Below are positions 35,306-42,581 of a stretch of DNA of 64,000 bases, piece by piece. The stretch is from Sinorhizobium sp. B11 (GTDB taxonomy: Bacteria > Pseudomonadota > Alphaproteobacteria > Rhizobiales > Rhizobiaceae): contig CP091033.1 of NCBI GenBank assembly GCA_039725955.1, positions 2,046,001-2,110,000 of the forward strand, in the 5' to 3' direction. Under the pieces are notes generated by a model that saw only the letters and a program-made list of their open reading frames with translations, did no database searches and had not been told where the DNA came from. The position numbers and the translations under genes are program-made. How positions within the stretch are numbered: the stretch's first letter is position 1; each line of letters starts with the position of its first letter.

Positions 35306-36571
35306 ATGAAGCATTTCACCCAGTTCCTCGCAGCAGCGGCTCTGTCCGTGGCGGCAGCCCTGCCTGCCCACGCTGAAACGACGCTGACGATCCACTACCC
35401 GATGCCGGGTTTCTTCAAGGACGTGATGGACACGATCTCGAAGAAGTTCATGGAAGAAAACCCCGATATCAAGATTCAGTTCGCCGCGCCTTCGGCGACC
35501 TATGAAGACGGCATCCAGCTGATCCTGCGCCAGGCCGGCACGTCCGAAATGCCCGACGTCACCTTCATCGGCCTGAACCGCCTGCGCATGCTGAACGAGC
35601 GCAATGTCGCCGTCGACATGACACCGCTGGTCCAGAAGGAAGGCAACATGGCCAAGCAGGGCTTCTCGGACACGATCCTGAAGCTCGCCCAGGTCAAGGG
35701 CAAGCAGGTTGGCCTCGCTTTCGCCACCTCCAACCCGATCATGTATTACAATGCCGATCTCGTGAAGGCGGCCGGCGGCAATCCCGACACCCCGCCGAAG
35801 ACCTGGGACGAAGTCATCGCGCTCGCCGGCAAGATCAAGGCGCTCGGCAACGGCGTCGATGGCATGGACTTCCGTTGGCAGGGCGACGACTGGATGTTCT
35901 CGGCCCTCCTCTTCGGCGCTGGCGGCAAGATGCTGAGCGACGACGAGCAGAAGGTCACCTTCAACGGTCCTGAGGGACAGAAGGCCGTCGAACTGATCAG
36001 CCGCTTCGTCAAGGAAGGCGGCATGCCGGTTTTCACCAAGGCAGCGGGCGAACAGGCCTTTGCAGCCGGCAAGGTCGGCTTCGAATTCCAGACGACGGGC
36101 GCGCTCGTCAACACGATCAAGAATGTCGGCGCCAAGTTCGACCTGCGCACCGCCCAGATCCCGCTGATCGACCGTGAAAAGGGCCACCTGCCGACCGGCG
36201 GCAACGCCGTCGTCACCCTCGCCAAGGATCCGGCCAAGCAGGAAGCAGCCTGGAAGTTCGCCAAGTTCGCCGCCGGCCCATATGGCGCCTCGGTCGTCGT
36301 TCCCGGCACCGGCTACGTGCCGAATAACGAGCTTGCCGCCAAGTCGGCCGAATATCTCGGCGACTTCTACAAGAAGAACCCGCTCTTCCAGGCCGGCCTC
36401 AGCCAGATGCCGCGCATGATCCCCTGGTATGCCTTCCCCGGCACCAACGGCGTCAAGGTCACCCAGACGATCGTCGACAACCTGTCGCGCATCGTCGATG
36501 GCTCGGCTGAGCCGAAGGAAGCCCTCGACGACGCAGCCTCAGACGTCGAAGGCATGCTGCCGCGCAGCTGA
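35306..36571 (+). CDS. Extracellular solute-binding protein, family 1 (UgpB-like)
   Basis: Periplasmic binding protein of 421 aa. The signal peptide is MKHFTQFLAAAALSVAAALPAHA, cleaved before ETTLTIHYPMPG. The mature protein has the family 1 features MEENPDIKIQFAAPS, PDVTFIGLNRLRMLNERNVAVDMTPL and AGEQAFAAGKVGFEFQTTGAL. It resembles UgpB and other carbohydrate or glycerophosphodiester binders. It closes the operon phosphoesterase-ATPase-permease-permease-binding protein. A hairpin follows at the convergent end with the LacI gene. The substrate is unknown. Confidence 0.92.
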   Translation: MKHFTQFLAAAALSVAAALPAHAETTLTIHYPMPGFFKDVMDTISKKFMEENPDIKIQFAAPSATYEDGIQLILRQAGTSEMPDVTFIGLNRLRMLNERNVAVDMTPLVQKEGNMAKQGFSDTILKLAQVKGKQVGLAFATSNPIMYYNADLVKAAGGNPDTPPKTWDEVIALAGKIKALGNGVDGMDFRWQGDDWMFSALLFGAGGKMLSDDEQKVTFNGPEGQKAVELISRFVKEGGMPVFTKAAGEQAFAAGKVGFEFQTTGALVNTIKNVGAKFDLRTAQIPLIDREKGHLPTGGNAVVTLAKDPAKQEAAWKFAKFAAGPYGASVVVPGTGYVPNNELAAKSAEYLGDFYKKNPLFQAGLSQMPRMIPWYAFPGTNGVKVTQTIVDNLSRIVDGSAEPKEALDDAASDVEGMLPRS

Positions 36572-36585
36572 TTTTTGTAATGGGT

Positions 36586-36606
36586 CGCGGGCTCAAGCGG
36601 CCCGCG
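36586..36606. terminator. Hairpin at convergent ends of binding-protein and LacI genes
   Basis: CGCGGGC (36586-36592) pairs with GCCCGCG (36600-36606) around a 7-nt loop. It covers the stop codon of the convergent LacI gene and lies 15 nt after the binding-protein stop. Position fits a bidirectional terminator; no clear T-run follows. Confidence 0.4.
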
Positions 36607-37636
36607 GTCTCGATCCGGAACCGTCGCATCCCATAAGGGGTGCGGCGGTTTCTTCTTTCTGGAGGTTCCGCACCGTGCCGCCGGGGCGCAAGGCATGCGA
36701 CAATTCCAGGTGTCTCAACGGAGCGTTATTCTCGACGATATCGAGCAGCAGCGATGCCGCCGTCGCGCCCATGCTGAGATCCGGCATTTCGATCGAGGTC
36801 AAAGTCGGATTGATGAGCTTGCCGATGGCGATGCCATCGAAGCCGGCAACCGAGATATCCTCGGGCACCCGCAGGCCCTCGCGATTGACGGCGCCGATGA
36901 CACCGAGCGCGATCAGGTCGTTTGAGCCGATAATGGCGGTCGGCGCGAATGTCCGCAGGGCCTCGCCGAGATCCATCTGGTCGTAACCGCTGACGAAGGG
37001 CACCTCTATGGCCTCGAGCGGGGAGACACCGGCCGCCGCCATCGTCTGCAGATAACCGCGGTAGCGCAGGAGCGCGCGGTCAGACGCCTTGAAGCTGCCC
37101 GAGACATAGAGGATCCGCCGGTGCCCCATGCAGAGAAGATGTTCGGTCAACCGGCAGCCGGCCGCATAATTGTTGACGGTGACGGCAGCCGGATATCGGG
37201 CCGTCGGGGAGCTGCCGAGCAGCACCGTCGGCGGCAGGTCCTGTGCCAGCGCCGGGCTCGTCTCGCCATTGCAAACCGTCAGGATCAACCCGGTCGGCCG
37301 CTCGCCGAGCAACCCTGCCACGGCATCGGCCTCCTGATCGGGATCGTAATTCGATTGCGCAATGAGGACGCTGTGGCCGGCGACCAGCATGCGGTTCTGG
37401 ATGCCTGAGAGCGACGAGGCAAAGACCGGATTGGTGACGCTCGGCACCAGCACGCCGATAACAGGACGGCGGCCGCTGCGGGCCGAAGGCGTGGCCGCCC
37501 GATAACCGACTTCTGCCGCCGCACGGCGTACGCGAAGGGCGGCGGCCCGGCTGACGGGACCGCTGAGGTTCAGCACCCGGCTTGCCGTCGCCATGGAACA
37601 TCCTGCCCTCAGCGCAACCTGCTTCAACGTCGTCAT
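36593..37636 (-). CDS. LacI-family transcriptional regulator
   Basis: Regulator of 347 aa. The N-terminal LacI helix-turn-helix and hinge (TTLKQVALRAGCSMATASRVLNLSGPVSRAAALRVRRAAAEVGY) are followed by a periplasmic-binding-like sensor domain (VIGVLVPSVTNPVFASSLSGIQ; AIIGSNDLIALGVIGAVNREGLRVPEDISVAGFDGIAIGKLINPTLTSIE). It lies convergent with the transport operon and probably represses it in response to the imported sugar or a derivative. The start at 37636 gives the standard domain beginning. Confidence 0.92.
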   Translation of the reverse strand: MTTLKQVALRAGCSMATASRVLNLSGPVSRAAALRVRRAAAEVGYRAATPSARSGRRPVIGVLVPSVTNPVFASSLSGIQNRMLVAGHSVLIAQSNYDPDQEADAVAGLLGERPTGLILTVCNGETSPALAQDLPPTVLLGSSPTARYPAAVTVNNYAAGCRLTEHLLCMGHRRILYVSGSFKASDRALLRYRGYLQTMAAAGVSPLEAIEVPFVSGYDQMDLGEALRTFAPTAIIGSNDLIALGVIGAVNREGLRVPEDISVAGFDGIAIGKLINPTLTSIEMPDLSMGATAASLLLDIVENNAPLRHLELSHALRPGGTVRNLQKEETAAPLMGCDGSGSRPRAA

Positions 37637-37717
37637 CGCCGTCCGTCCGTTTCCGTTGAGGTTTGCAGGCTCTTACGGGCCGATTGTCATGAAATGATGA
37701 CGGACCAGGGCCGGGTC

Positions 37718-38644
37718 TCAACCCCGCTTGGGCTTAAGGCCGAGGATTTGCCGCACGCCGTCCTTGGTGAAGGGCTGCGTCAGTTGGCTGACGAAGCCGG
37801 GAGCGATCTGACCCTTGATGCCGATATCGGTCGAGGATGGGCGATCGGGGTTGAAATAGGTGCCGAACAGCTGGTCGAACAGCACGACATTCTCGCCGTA
37901 ATTAGTATTGCCTTCGCGCAGATCCTTCGAATGGTGCCAGCGGTGCAGCCGGGGCGTCGAGAAGACGAAATCGAAAAGGCCGGTCCGCATGTCGACGTTG
38001 CAATGGGTCAGGATACCGATGAAGGCCGTGACGGCGCCGAGCCACCAGAAGACCTGCAGCGGGGCTCCGAGCAGGTAGAGCGGGATCTGGCTCAGCGCGA
38101 TCTTGAACAGGGAATCGATGACGTGGAACCGGCCGGTATTGATGACCCAGAGGCGGGTGACGCTGTGATGCAGCGCGTGAAAGCGCCAGAAGAACAGCCG
38201 TTCATGCGCGATGCGGTGCGCCCAGTAGAGGCCGAACTCGGCAATGATGACGGCGAGGGTCGCCTGGAAAATCATCGGCCAGGATGACGGCCAGAGACTG
38301 AACTGCATGGCGGCGAGCGGCTGCAGCAGGCCTGCGGCGAGCATCGGAAAGATCGCCGCCGCGAGTGCTGCCAGCTGCACCAGCCCCTTGGTCAGAACCG
38401 TATGGGCGATATCGTTGGCCGTTTCGCCATCCGCCTGCAGCCAGCGCTGCTCATAGGGAATGATGCGTTCGAGCAGGAAGAGAAGCAGGACCGCGCCCGC
38501 ATAGACCGCCGAAAAGCCAACCATCGGCCGGTCGCCAGCGAAGGCGAAATAGGCGCCGGTTAGGCCGGAGAAAAACACCAGCGGCCAAGATAGATAGGCA
38601 AGAATGTACCTCGCGGCTGCGGCAGCTTTCGACGTCAATGTCAT
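37718..38644 (-). CDS. Fatty acid hydroxylase / sterol desaturase family membrane protein
   Basis: Integral-membrane di-iron oxygenase of 308 aa. The histidine boxes are present: HRIAHE near 144-149, HALHHS near 157-162, an isolated His in LTHCN near 216, and HRWHHS near 236-241, with four or five membrane segments around them. Such enzymes hydroxylate or desaturate lipid acyl chains, carotenoids or sterols. The box pattern and soluble tail (GENVVLFDQLFGTYFNPD) are those of bacterial family members of unknown substrate. The gene stands alone. A role in modifying membrane or lipid A acyl chains would be a guess. Confidence 0.87.
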   Translation of the reverse strand: MTLTSKAAAAARYILAYLSWPLVFFSGLTGAYFAFAGDRPMVGFSAVYAGAVLLLFLLERIIPYEQRWLQADGETANDIAHTVLTKGLVQLAALAAAIFPMLAAGLLQPLAAMQFSLWPSSWPMIFQATLAVIIAEFGLYWAHRIAHERLFFWRFHALHHSVTRLWVINTGRFHVIDSLFKIALSQIPLYLLGAPLQVFWWLGAVTAFIGILTHCNVDMRTGLFDFVFSTPRLHRWHHSKDLREGNTNYGENVVLFDQLFGTYFNPDRPSSTDIGIKGQIAPGFVSQLTQPFTKDGVRQILGLKPKRG

Positions 38645-39056
38645 GTCCCCTCAGGAGCTCGCCGGCCTCGAGCGCGTTACCCAATTCTTCCCTCGATCAC
38701 GCGCCGCCCTCGCTGCACGGATCGATCAGGTAACGCCCCGCCCGGTGTTCCCGCCACTCATGCCATTGATCGCGGCAGAATGCACGCCCGAGTCTGCATG
38801 GCTGCGCCGAAGATCCGATAGAGTTCAGCAAATCTGGATGATCGGCAATCGTATCAGTCGTCACCAGATTGGCAGTATTTTTTGCAGTCTTGTCACTGCG
38901 AGCGCGAACATAAACTTCCAAGGCTCGCGCTACGTCAATTTGACGTGGGGGACCAACCGATTGCCAAATTGATTGACGTTAACCTTTGATTAACCATGGC
39001 TCCCTAGCCTTCAGGAGACGCAGCAACACTCTCCCGTAGCTTTGTAGGAGGCCAAA
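38645..39056. other. Intergenic region with ACGTCAA-TTGACGT inverted repeat
   Basis: No gene is supported in this 412-bp divergent gap. ACGTCAA (38932-38938) and TTGACGT (38940-38946) form an inverted repeat around one T. A further TTGACGT at 38973-38979 lies 33 bp, about three helical turns, downstream. These sit 80-125 bp upstream of the 90-residue protein gene and may be a regulator site. AT-rich sequence with TTAACC repeats follows. Confidence 0.45.
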
Positions 39057-39329
39057 ATGTCGCTCGTAACCGTGCCCGGGAAGATCCGCCTTTGCGGCAC
39101 TCATGCTGTTCTCATCATGGCGGAAGGAAACCTGCATCAGGCCGTATGCATCGCGGGCGATGCTCTTCCTTCCTCTACTGGTGATATGACCCAGGGTCTC
39201 ATCGAGAGGCTCGACCTGTACGAGGGTATCGCCGACCGCAAGTTCATGGACGGCGAACTGGCATTTGATGGACGGGTCTGGATTACCTCATCGGACATCG
39301 ATCTGCTGCCACCGCAAAACCGGCTTTGA
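39057..39329 (+). CDS. Hypothetical protein, 90 aa
   Basis: Small soluble protein with no recognised family. A strong ribosome site GGAGG lies 6 nt upstream of the ATG. Composition is ordinary and slightly acidic; there are two cysteines near positions 13 and 31 and no signal peptide or membrane segment. The segment GLIERLDLYEGIADRKFMDGELAFDGRVWITSSDIDLLPP looks like a folded alpha/beta unit. It is followed by another small gene on the same strand after 123 nt. The good ribosome site and intact frame make it a likely gene. Confidence 0.62.
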   Translation: MSLVTVPGKIRLCGTHAVLIMAEGNLHQAVCIAGDALPSSTGDMTQGLIERLDLYEGIADRKFMDGELAFDGRVWITSSDIDLLPPQNRL

Positions 39330-39452
39330 CAACTGCTGGCTCGCTCATTCCACCAGATCGCCGTCCCTAATTTCGCAGATTAACCCATTAATTAGCAATC
39401 GCTTGCGTGAGCGGGCGATGATGTTAGTTTCACCGCACGATGAGGGCTGCGT

Positions 39453-39710
39453 ATGACGATTGAAGAGCTGATCGATTTGCAGGAAGCGGGTTCTCGAGCT
39501 CGAGTGCTCGGATTGAAGGTGCACGAGAACCCATATCTCGAAGCTCACAGGATACCCATTGATGACACCAGCGCCCTCGGCGATTGGCTTGCGCGACATG
39601 ACGCCTGGAAATTCGGTTGGGAAGCAGAACACGCCAGCCGCGAAGGGCGCATTGCTACTCACGTCAAGGAACTGATTTCGTTTTCCGGACGGCCTGCACT
39701 CGGCGCGTGA
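39453..39710 (+). CDS. Small protein with RMF/CrpP-like motif, 85 aa
   Basis: Protein of 85 aa. Residues 13-56 show the spacing G..A...G....ENPY (Gly20, Glu25-Tyr28), then Trp45, Trp52 and GW at 55-56. This recalls ribosome modulation factor and the CrpP family, where NPY and a late W..GW are the best conserved positions. In RMF the protein binds 30S ribosomes during stasis; CrpP-type proteins have other proposed roles. The resemblance is by eye and the N-terminal extension is longer than in RMF. GAGGG lies 7 nt before the ATG. Confidence 0.55.
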   Translation: MTIEELIDLQEAGSRARVLGLKVHENPYLEAHRIPIDDTSALGDWLARHDAWKFGWEAEHASREGRIATHVKELISFSGRPALGA

Positions 39711-40019
39711 TAATGTTGCGGGTCGTGCGCCAATGGCGAGTTCGCTCTCTTTTCTCGGCATCATAGCTGCGCAGCATCGAATTTCACTCAAGTGTTCAAA
39801 ATCACCGAACTCAGCACAGGTTGGCTTGACGGAAGCCTGACAGGCCGGGCGATCGGCTTGACCAGAAAATCCCTTTGAACTTGAGGGCCGGATACGCCCC
39901 TCAGTTATCAGAGAACGAGGTCTCAGCCACGCATTCGTGTCTTGAGACTGTCGCCGGCCTTTGCCAGATTGGCGGCATCGGCTTGAAGGCTGCTTCAATA
40001 AAATCAAAGGGATTGGCCC
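39711..40019. other. Intergenic region, 309 bp, nothing recognised
   Basis: Gap between the RMF-like gene and the dienelactone hydrolase gene. No convincing ORF, repeat or terminator was seen; it presumably contains the hydrolase promoter. Confidence 0.4.
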
Positions 40020-40757
40020 ATGAAACGCGAAACTGAAATCACGACGGCTGAGGGCGTTGTCAGGGCGTCGATTTTCCGCCCCGAGGGCAGCGAGGGCAAG
40101 CTCCTGCCCGGCATTCTCTACTACATGGATGCGCTCGGACCGCGTGAGGCGACCGATATCATGGGCAGGCGTCTGGCCAATGCCGGTTATATCGTGCTTG
40201 CTCCCGATCTCTTCTACCGTTTCGGCTCCTACGGCCCCTTCGACGGCTCCTCCTTCGGTAATGAGACCGCACGTGCCGAGATCATGAAGATGATCCGCGA
40301 GACGACGCAAGAGATGACGAAGCGCGACAGCGCAGCCTTCCTCGACGCCCTGGAGGCCGAAGGCGTTTCCGGTCCGGTCGGTGCCGTCGGTTATTGCATG
40401 GGCGGCGGCCGGGCTCTGACGGCAGCGGCCACTTATGCCGACAGGATCGCGGCTGCCGCAAGCTTCCACGGCGGCAATCTCGCGAGCGAAGCGCCTGACA
40501 GCCCGCATCGCCTCGCTAGTAAGATAAGGGCACGCGTCTATGTCGGCGTTGCCGGCGTCGATGGCAGCTTTCCGCCCGAACAATCCGCACGGCTTGCCGA
40601 AGCGCTCCGCACCGGCGGCGTCGACCACATCATCGAGAACTATGTCGGCATGTCGCATGGCTGGACGGTTCCCGACCGCGGCGAGACCTACAGCGAAAAG
40701 GGCTCCGAGCGACACTGGAAGCGCCTGCTCGAACTTTTTTCGGAAACGCTCGGCTGA
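40020..40757 (+). CDS. Dienelactone hydrolase family protein
   Basis: Alpha/beta hydrolase of 245 aa. The nucleophile is Cys126 in the elbow GYCMGGG, and the catalytic histidine is His213 in GMSHGWTVPDRG. The aspartate is probably in VAGVDGSFPPEQ (Asp181). The Cys nucleophile and overall length match the dienelactone hydrolase family, which opens lactone rings in aromatic degradation, though many members act on other esters. No aromatic-degradation genes are nearby. The gene appears monocistronic. Confidence 0.88.
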   Translation: MKRETEITTAEGVVRASIFRPEGSEGKLLPGILYYMDALGPREATDIMGRRLANAGYIVLAPDLFYRFGSYGPFDGSSFGNETARAEIMKMIRETTQEMTKRDSAAFLDALEAEGVSGPVGAVGYCMGGGRALTAAATYADRIAAAASFHGGNLASEAPDSPHRLASKIRARVYVGVAGVDGSFPPEQSARLAEALRTGGVDHIIENYVGMSHGWTVPDRGETYSEKGSERHWKRLLELFSETLG

Positions 40758-40995
40758 GATCGGCGAGCGCGACCACCCGGTCTCGAGCGGGTTCTTGATC
40801 ATTGCCATTGAGTATTCAGGCTTTGCTGGCGTGAAGTCGTGATCATGCGCACGTTATACACAGGCGGGAGGGCGACATTAACCCATTGGCTTTCAAGGGA
40901 AATTATCTCGCTGCGTTGAGACAGCGCCCTTGGCCATCAGTTTGCCATGATGCGCCCTACCCTCGCACGCGTTTGCCCCAACGAGAATTGGATTG

Positions 40996-41346
40996 ATGAT
41001 CAACTTCACGAAATCTGCCATCGGCATTCTGCTTGCCCTCGGCACCGCAGCCTCCACCTCGAGCATCGCGTCAGCGCAATATTACGACGGTTATGACAGA
41101 GGCCCGCCACCGCGCTTCGAGTCTGACAGGGATTGGGGCCGGCCTCCTTCGCCGCCCGGTTGGGGTCGTCCGCCGCGCGGCGGCTGCGATCCCCGATGGG
41201 CAGAGGACAAGGCGCGTGATTTCGGCTTCCGCCGCGCTCGCGTCGTCGACGTCACGCCACGGCGCGTGATCGTTCAGGGCTGGACGCGTCGGGGTCCCGA
41301 CGAGATCAGCTTTGCCAACGTTCGCGGCTGCCCGACGCTGCGATAA
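40996..41346 (+). CDS. Secreted small basic protein, 116 aa
   Basis: Periplasmic or secreted protein with a signal peptide MINFTKSAIGILLALGTAASTSSIASA, then an aromatic, proline- and arginine-rich linker (QYYDGYDRGPPPRFESDRDWGRPPSPPGWGRPPRG) and a compact C-terminal domain (DPRWAEDKARDFGFRRARVVDVTPRRVIVQGWTRRGPDEISFANVRGCP) holding two cysteines. Such domains are frequent in rhizobial hypothetical exported proteins. ATG at 40996 or TTG at 40993 can start it. It is followed by an exported L,D-transpeptidase, suggesting an envelope role; function is unknown. Confidence 0.75.
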   Translation: MINFTKSAIGILLALGTAASTSSIASAQYYDGYDRGPPPRFESDRDWGRPPSPPGWGRPPRGGCDPRWAEDKARDFGFRRARVVDVTPRRVIVQGWTRRGPDEISFANVRGCPTLR

Positions 41347-41431
41347 CGGCTTCCGGCGGATACGAGATGCCCTCGGTCGTAAGACCTGACCGAGGGCGTT
41401 TCATGTTACTATAGAGACTCAAGGAACTTTT

Positions 41432-42433
41432 TTGTCCGCCGTTGTTTTAAACAGCATGATCAAATCCATGCTCGTATTCGGCTTCATATCGCTTTCAATC
41501 TTCGGTGTCGGCAACGCCCAGCAATTTGCGGCCGAGACCATCAATAACGCCTCGATCGACGAAATCTCCCCAGCTCCCCCGAGCGGGCGATCAGCATCGC
41601 CAGTTCCCGCCATCATCCATCTCCAGGTTCTGCTTGATCGAGCCGGGTCATCGCCCGGAGTGATTGACGGTTTCTACGGCGACAACGTCGTGAAGGCGAT
41701 TGCGGGCTTCGAGATCATGCAGTCGCTCCCAGTCGATGGAAAGCCCGACCCGCAGATGCTCGCCCGGCTCCCCGACGATCGAAAGGTCATCGGACCCTAC
41801 GTGATTGAACAGGATGATGCCGCCGATCTCGTCGACGAGATTCCGAAAGATTATGCCAAACAAGCCAGGATGACGCATCTCGGCTACACCAGCGTCGCCG
41901 AGCGGCTGTCTGAGCGATTCCATATGGATATCGACCTGCTCAAGACACTGAACCCCGGCGCTCAGTTCGTCCCGGGCGAAACAGTCTCGGTGGCAATCAT
42001 TGGTGCGCCAAGAACGGGGAAGGTCAAGCGTATCGAGGCTCACAGGAAAAGCGGTGAGGTGCTGGCCTTTGCGGGCGACGGATCCGTTCTTGCAGTCTAC
42101 CCGGCGACGATCGGCAGCGACGACAACCCCTCACCTGCGGGCCGGCACAAGATAAACGGCGTCGCCCGCGAGCCCAAATATACCTATAACCCCAAAGTGA
42201 ATTTTCAGCAGGGTCATAACAGGAAGCTCCTGCAATTGCCGAGTGGCCCTAATAACCCCGTCGGGACGGTATGGATTGACCTCTCCGAACCGACCTACGG
42301 TATCCACGGATCGCCAGAGCCATCCTTGATCGACAAGGCCGGTTCGCACGGCTGCGTGCGGCTGACGAACTGGGATGTCGAGGAACTTGCTGGCATGGTG
42401 AAGCCCGGCGTCATCGTGAACTTCGTCGACTAA
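41432..42433 (+). CDS. L,D-transpeptidase (YkuD domain) with peptidoglycan-binding region
   Basis: Exported enzyme of about 333 aa forming 3-3 crosslinks in peptidoglycan or anchoring proteins to it. After a signal peptide come a peptidoglycan-binding-1-like segment (LQVLLDRAGSSPGVIDGFYGDNVVKAIAGFE) and a LysM-like segment (SVAERLSERFHMDIDLLKTLNPGAQFVPGETVSVA). The YkuD domain has catalytic motif HGSPEPSLIDKAGSHGCVRLTNWD, nucleophile Cys near 308. A TTG start at 41432 follows AAGGA; an ATG at 41456 begins nearer the signal peptide core but lacks a ribosome site. Confidence 0.92.
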   Translation: MSAVVLNSMIKSMLVFGFISLSIFGVGNAQQFAAETINNASIDEISPAPPSGRSASPVPAIIHLQVLLDRAGSSPGVIDGFYGDNVVKAIAGFEIMQSLPVDGKPDPQMLARLPDDRKVIGPYVIEQDDAADLVDEIPKDYAKQARMTHLGYTSVAERLSERFHMDIDLLKTLNPGAQFVPGETVSVAIIGAPRTGKVKRIEAHRKSGEVLAFAGDGSVLAVYPATIGSDDNPSPAGRHKINGVAREPKYTYNPKVNFQQGHNRKLLQLPSGPNNPVGTVWIDLSEPTYGIHGSPEPSLIDKAGSHGCVRLTNWDVEELAGMVKPGVIVNFVD

Positions 42434-42581
42434 GCGATCTTCATATACGGCGGTCGCGCCGACCTCGCTCTATCTCGATGCGGCTACTGTTATCCCTGGC
42501 GAGGGTCAGCCTTGACAACAGACAGCCGGACGAATGCCTGAAGCTGGAAGGAAAGAGGCCCGGCACACAACACACCATCGA

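Noticed and set aside
38604..38972. 122-codon ORF overlapping the fatty acid hydroxylase gene start
   Set aside because: Its first part is antisense to the hydroxylase gene and the rest shows no coding signals.
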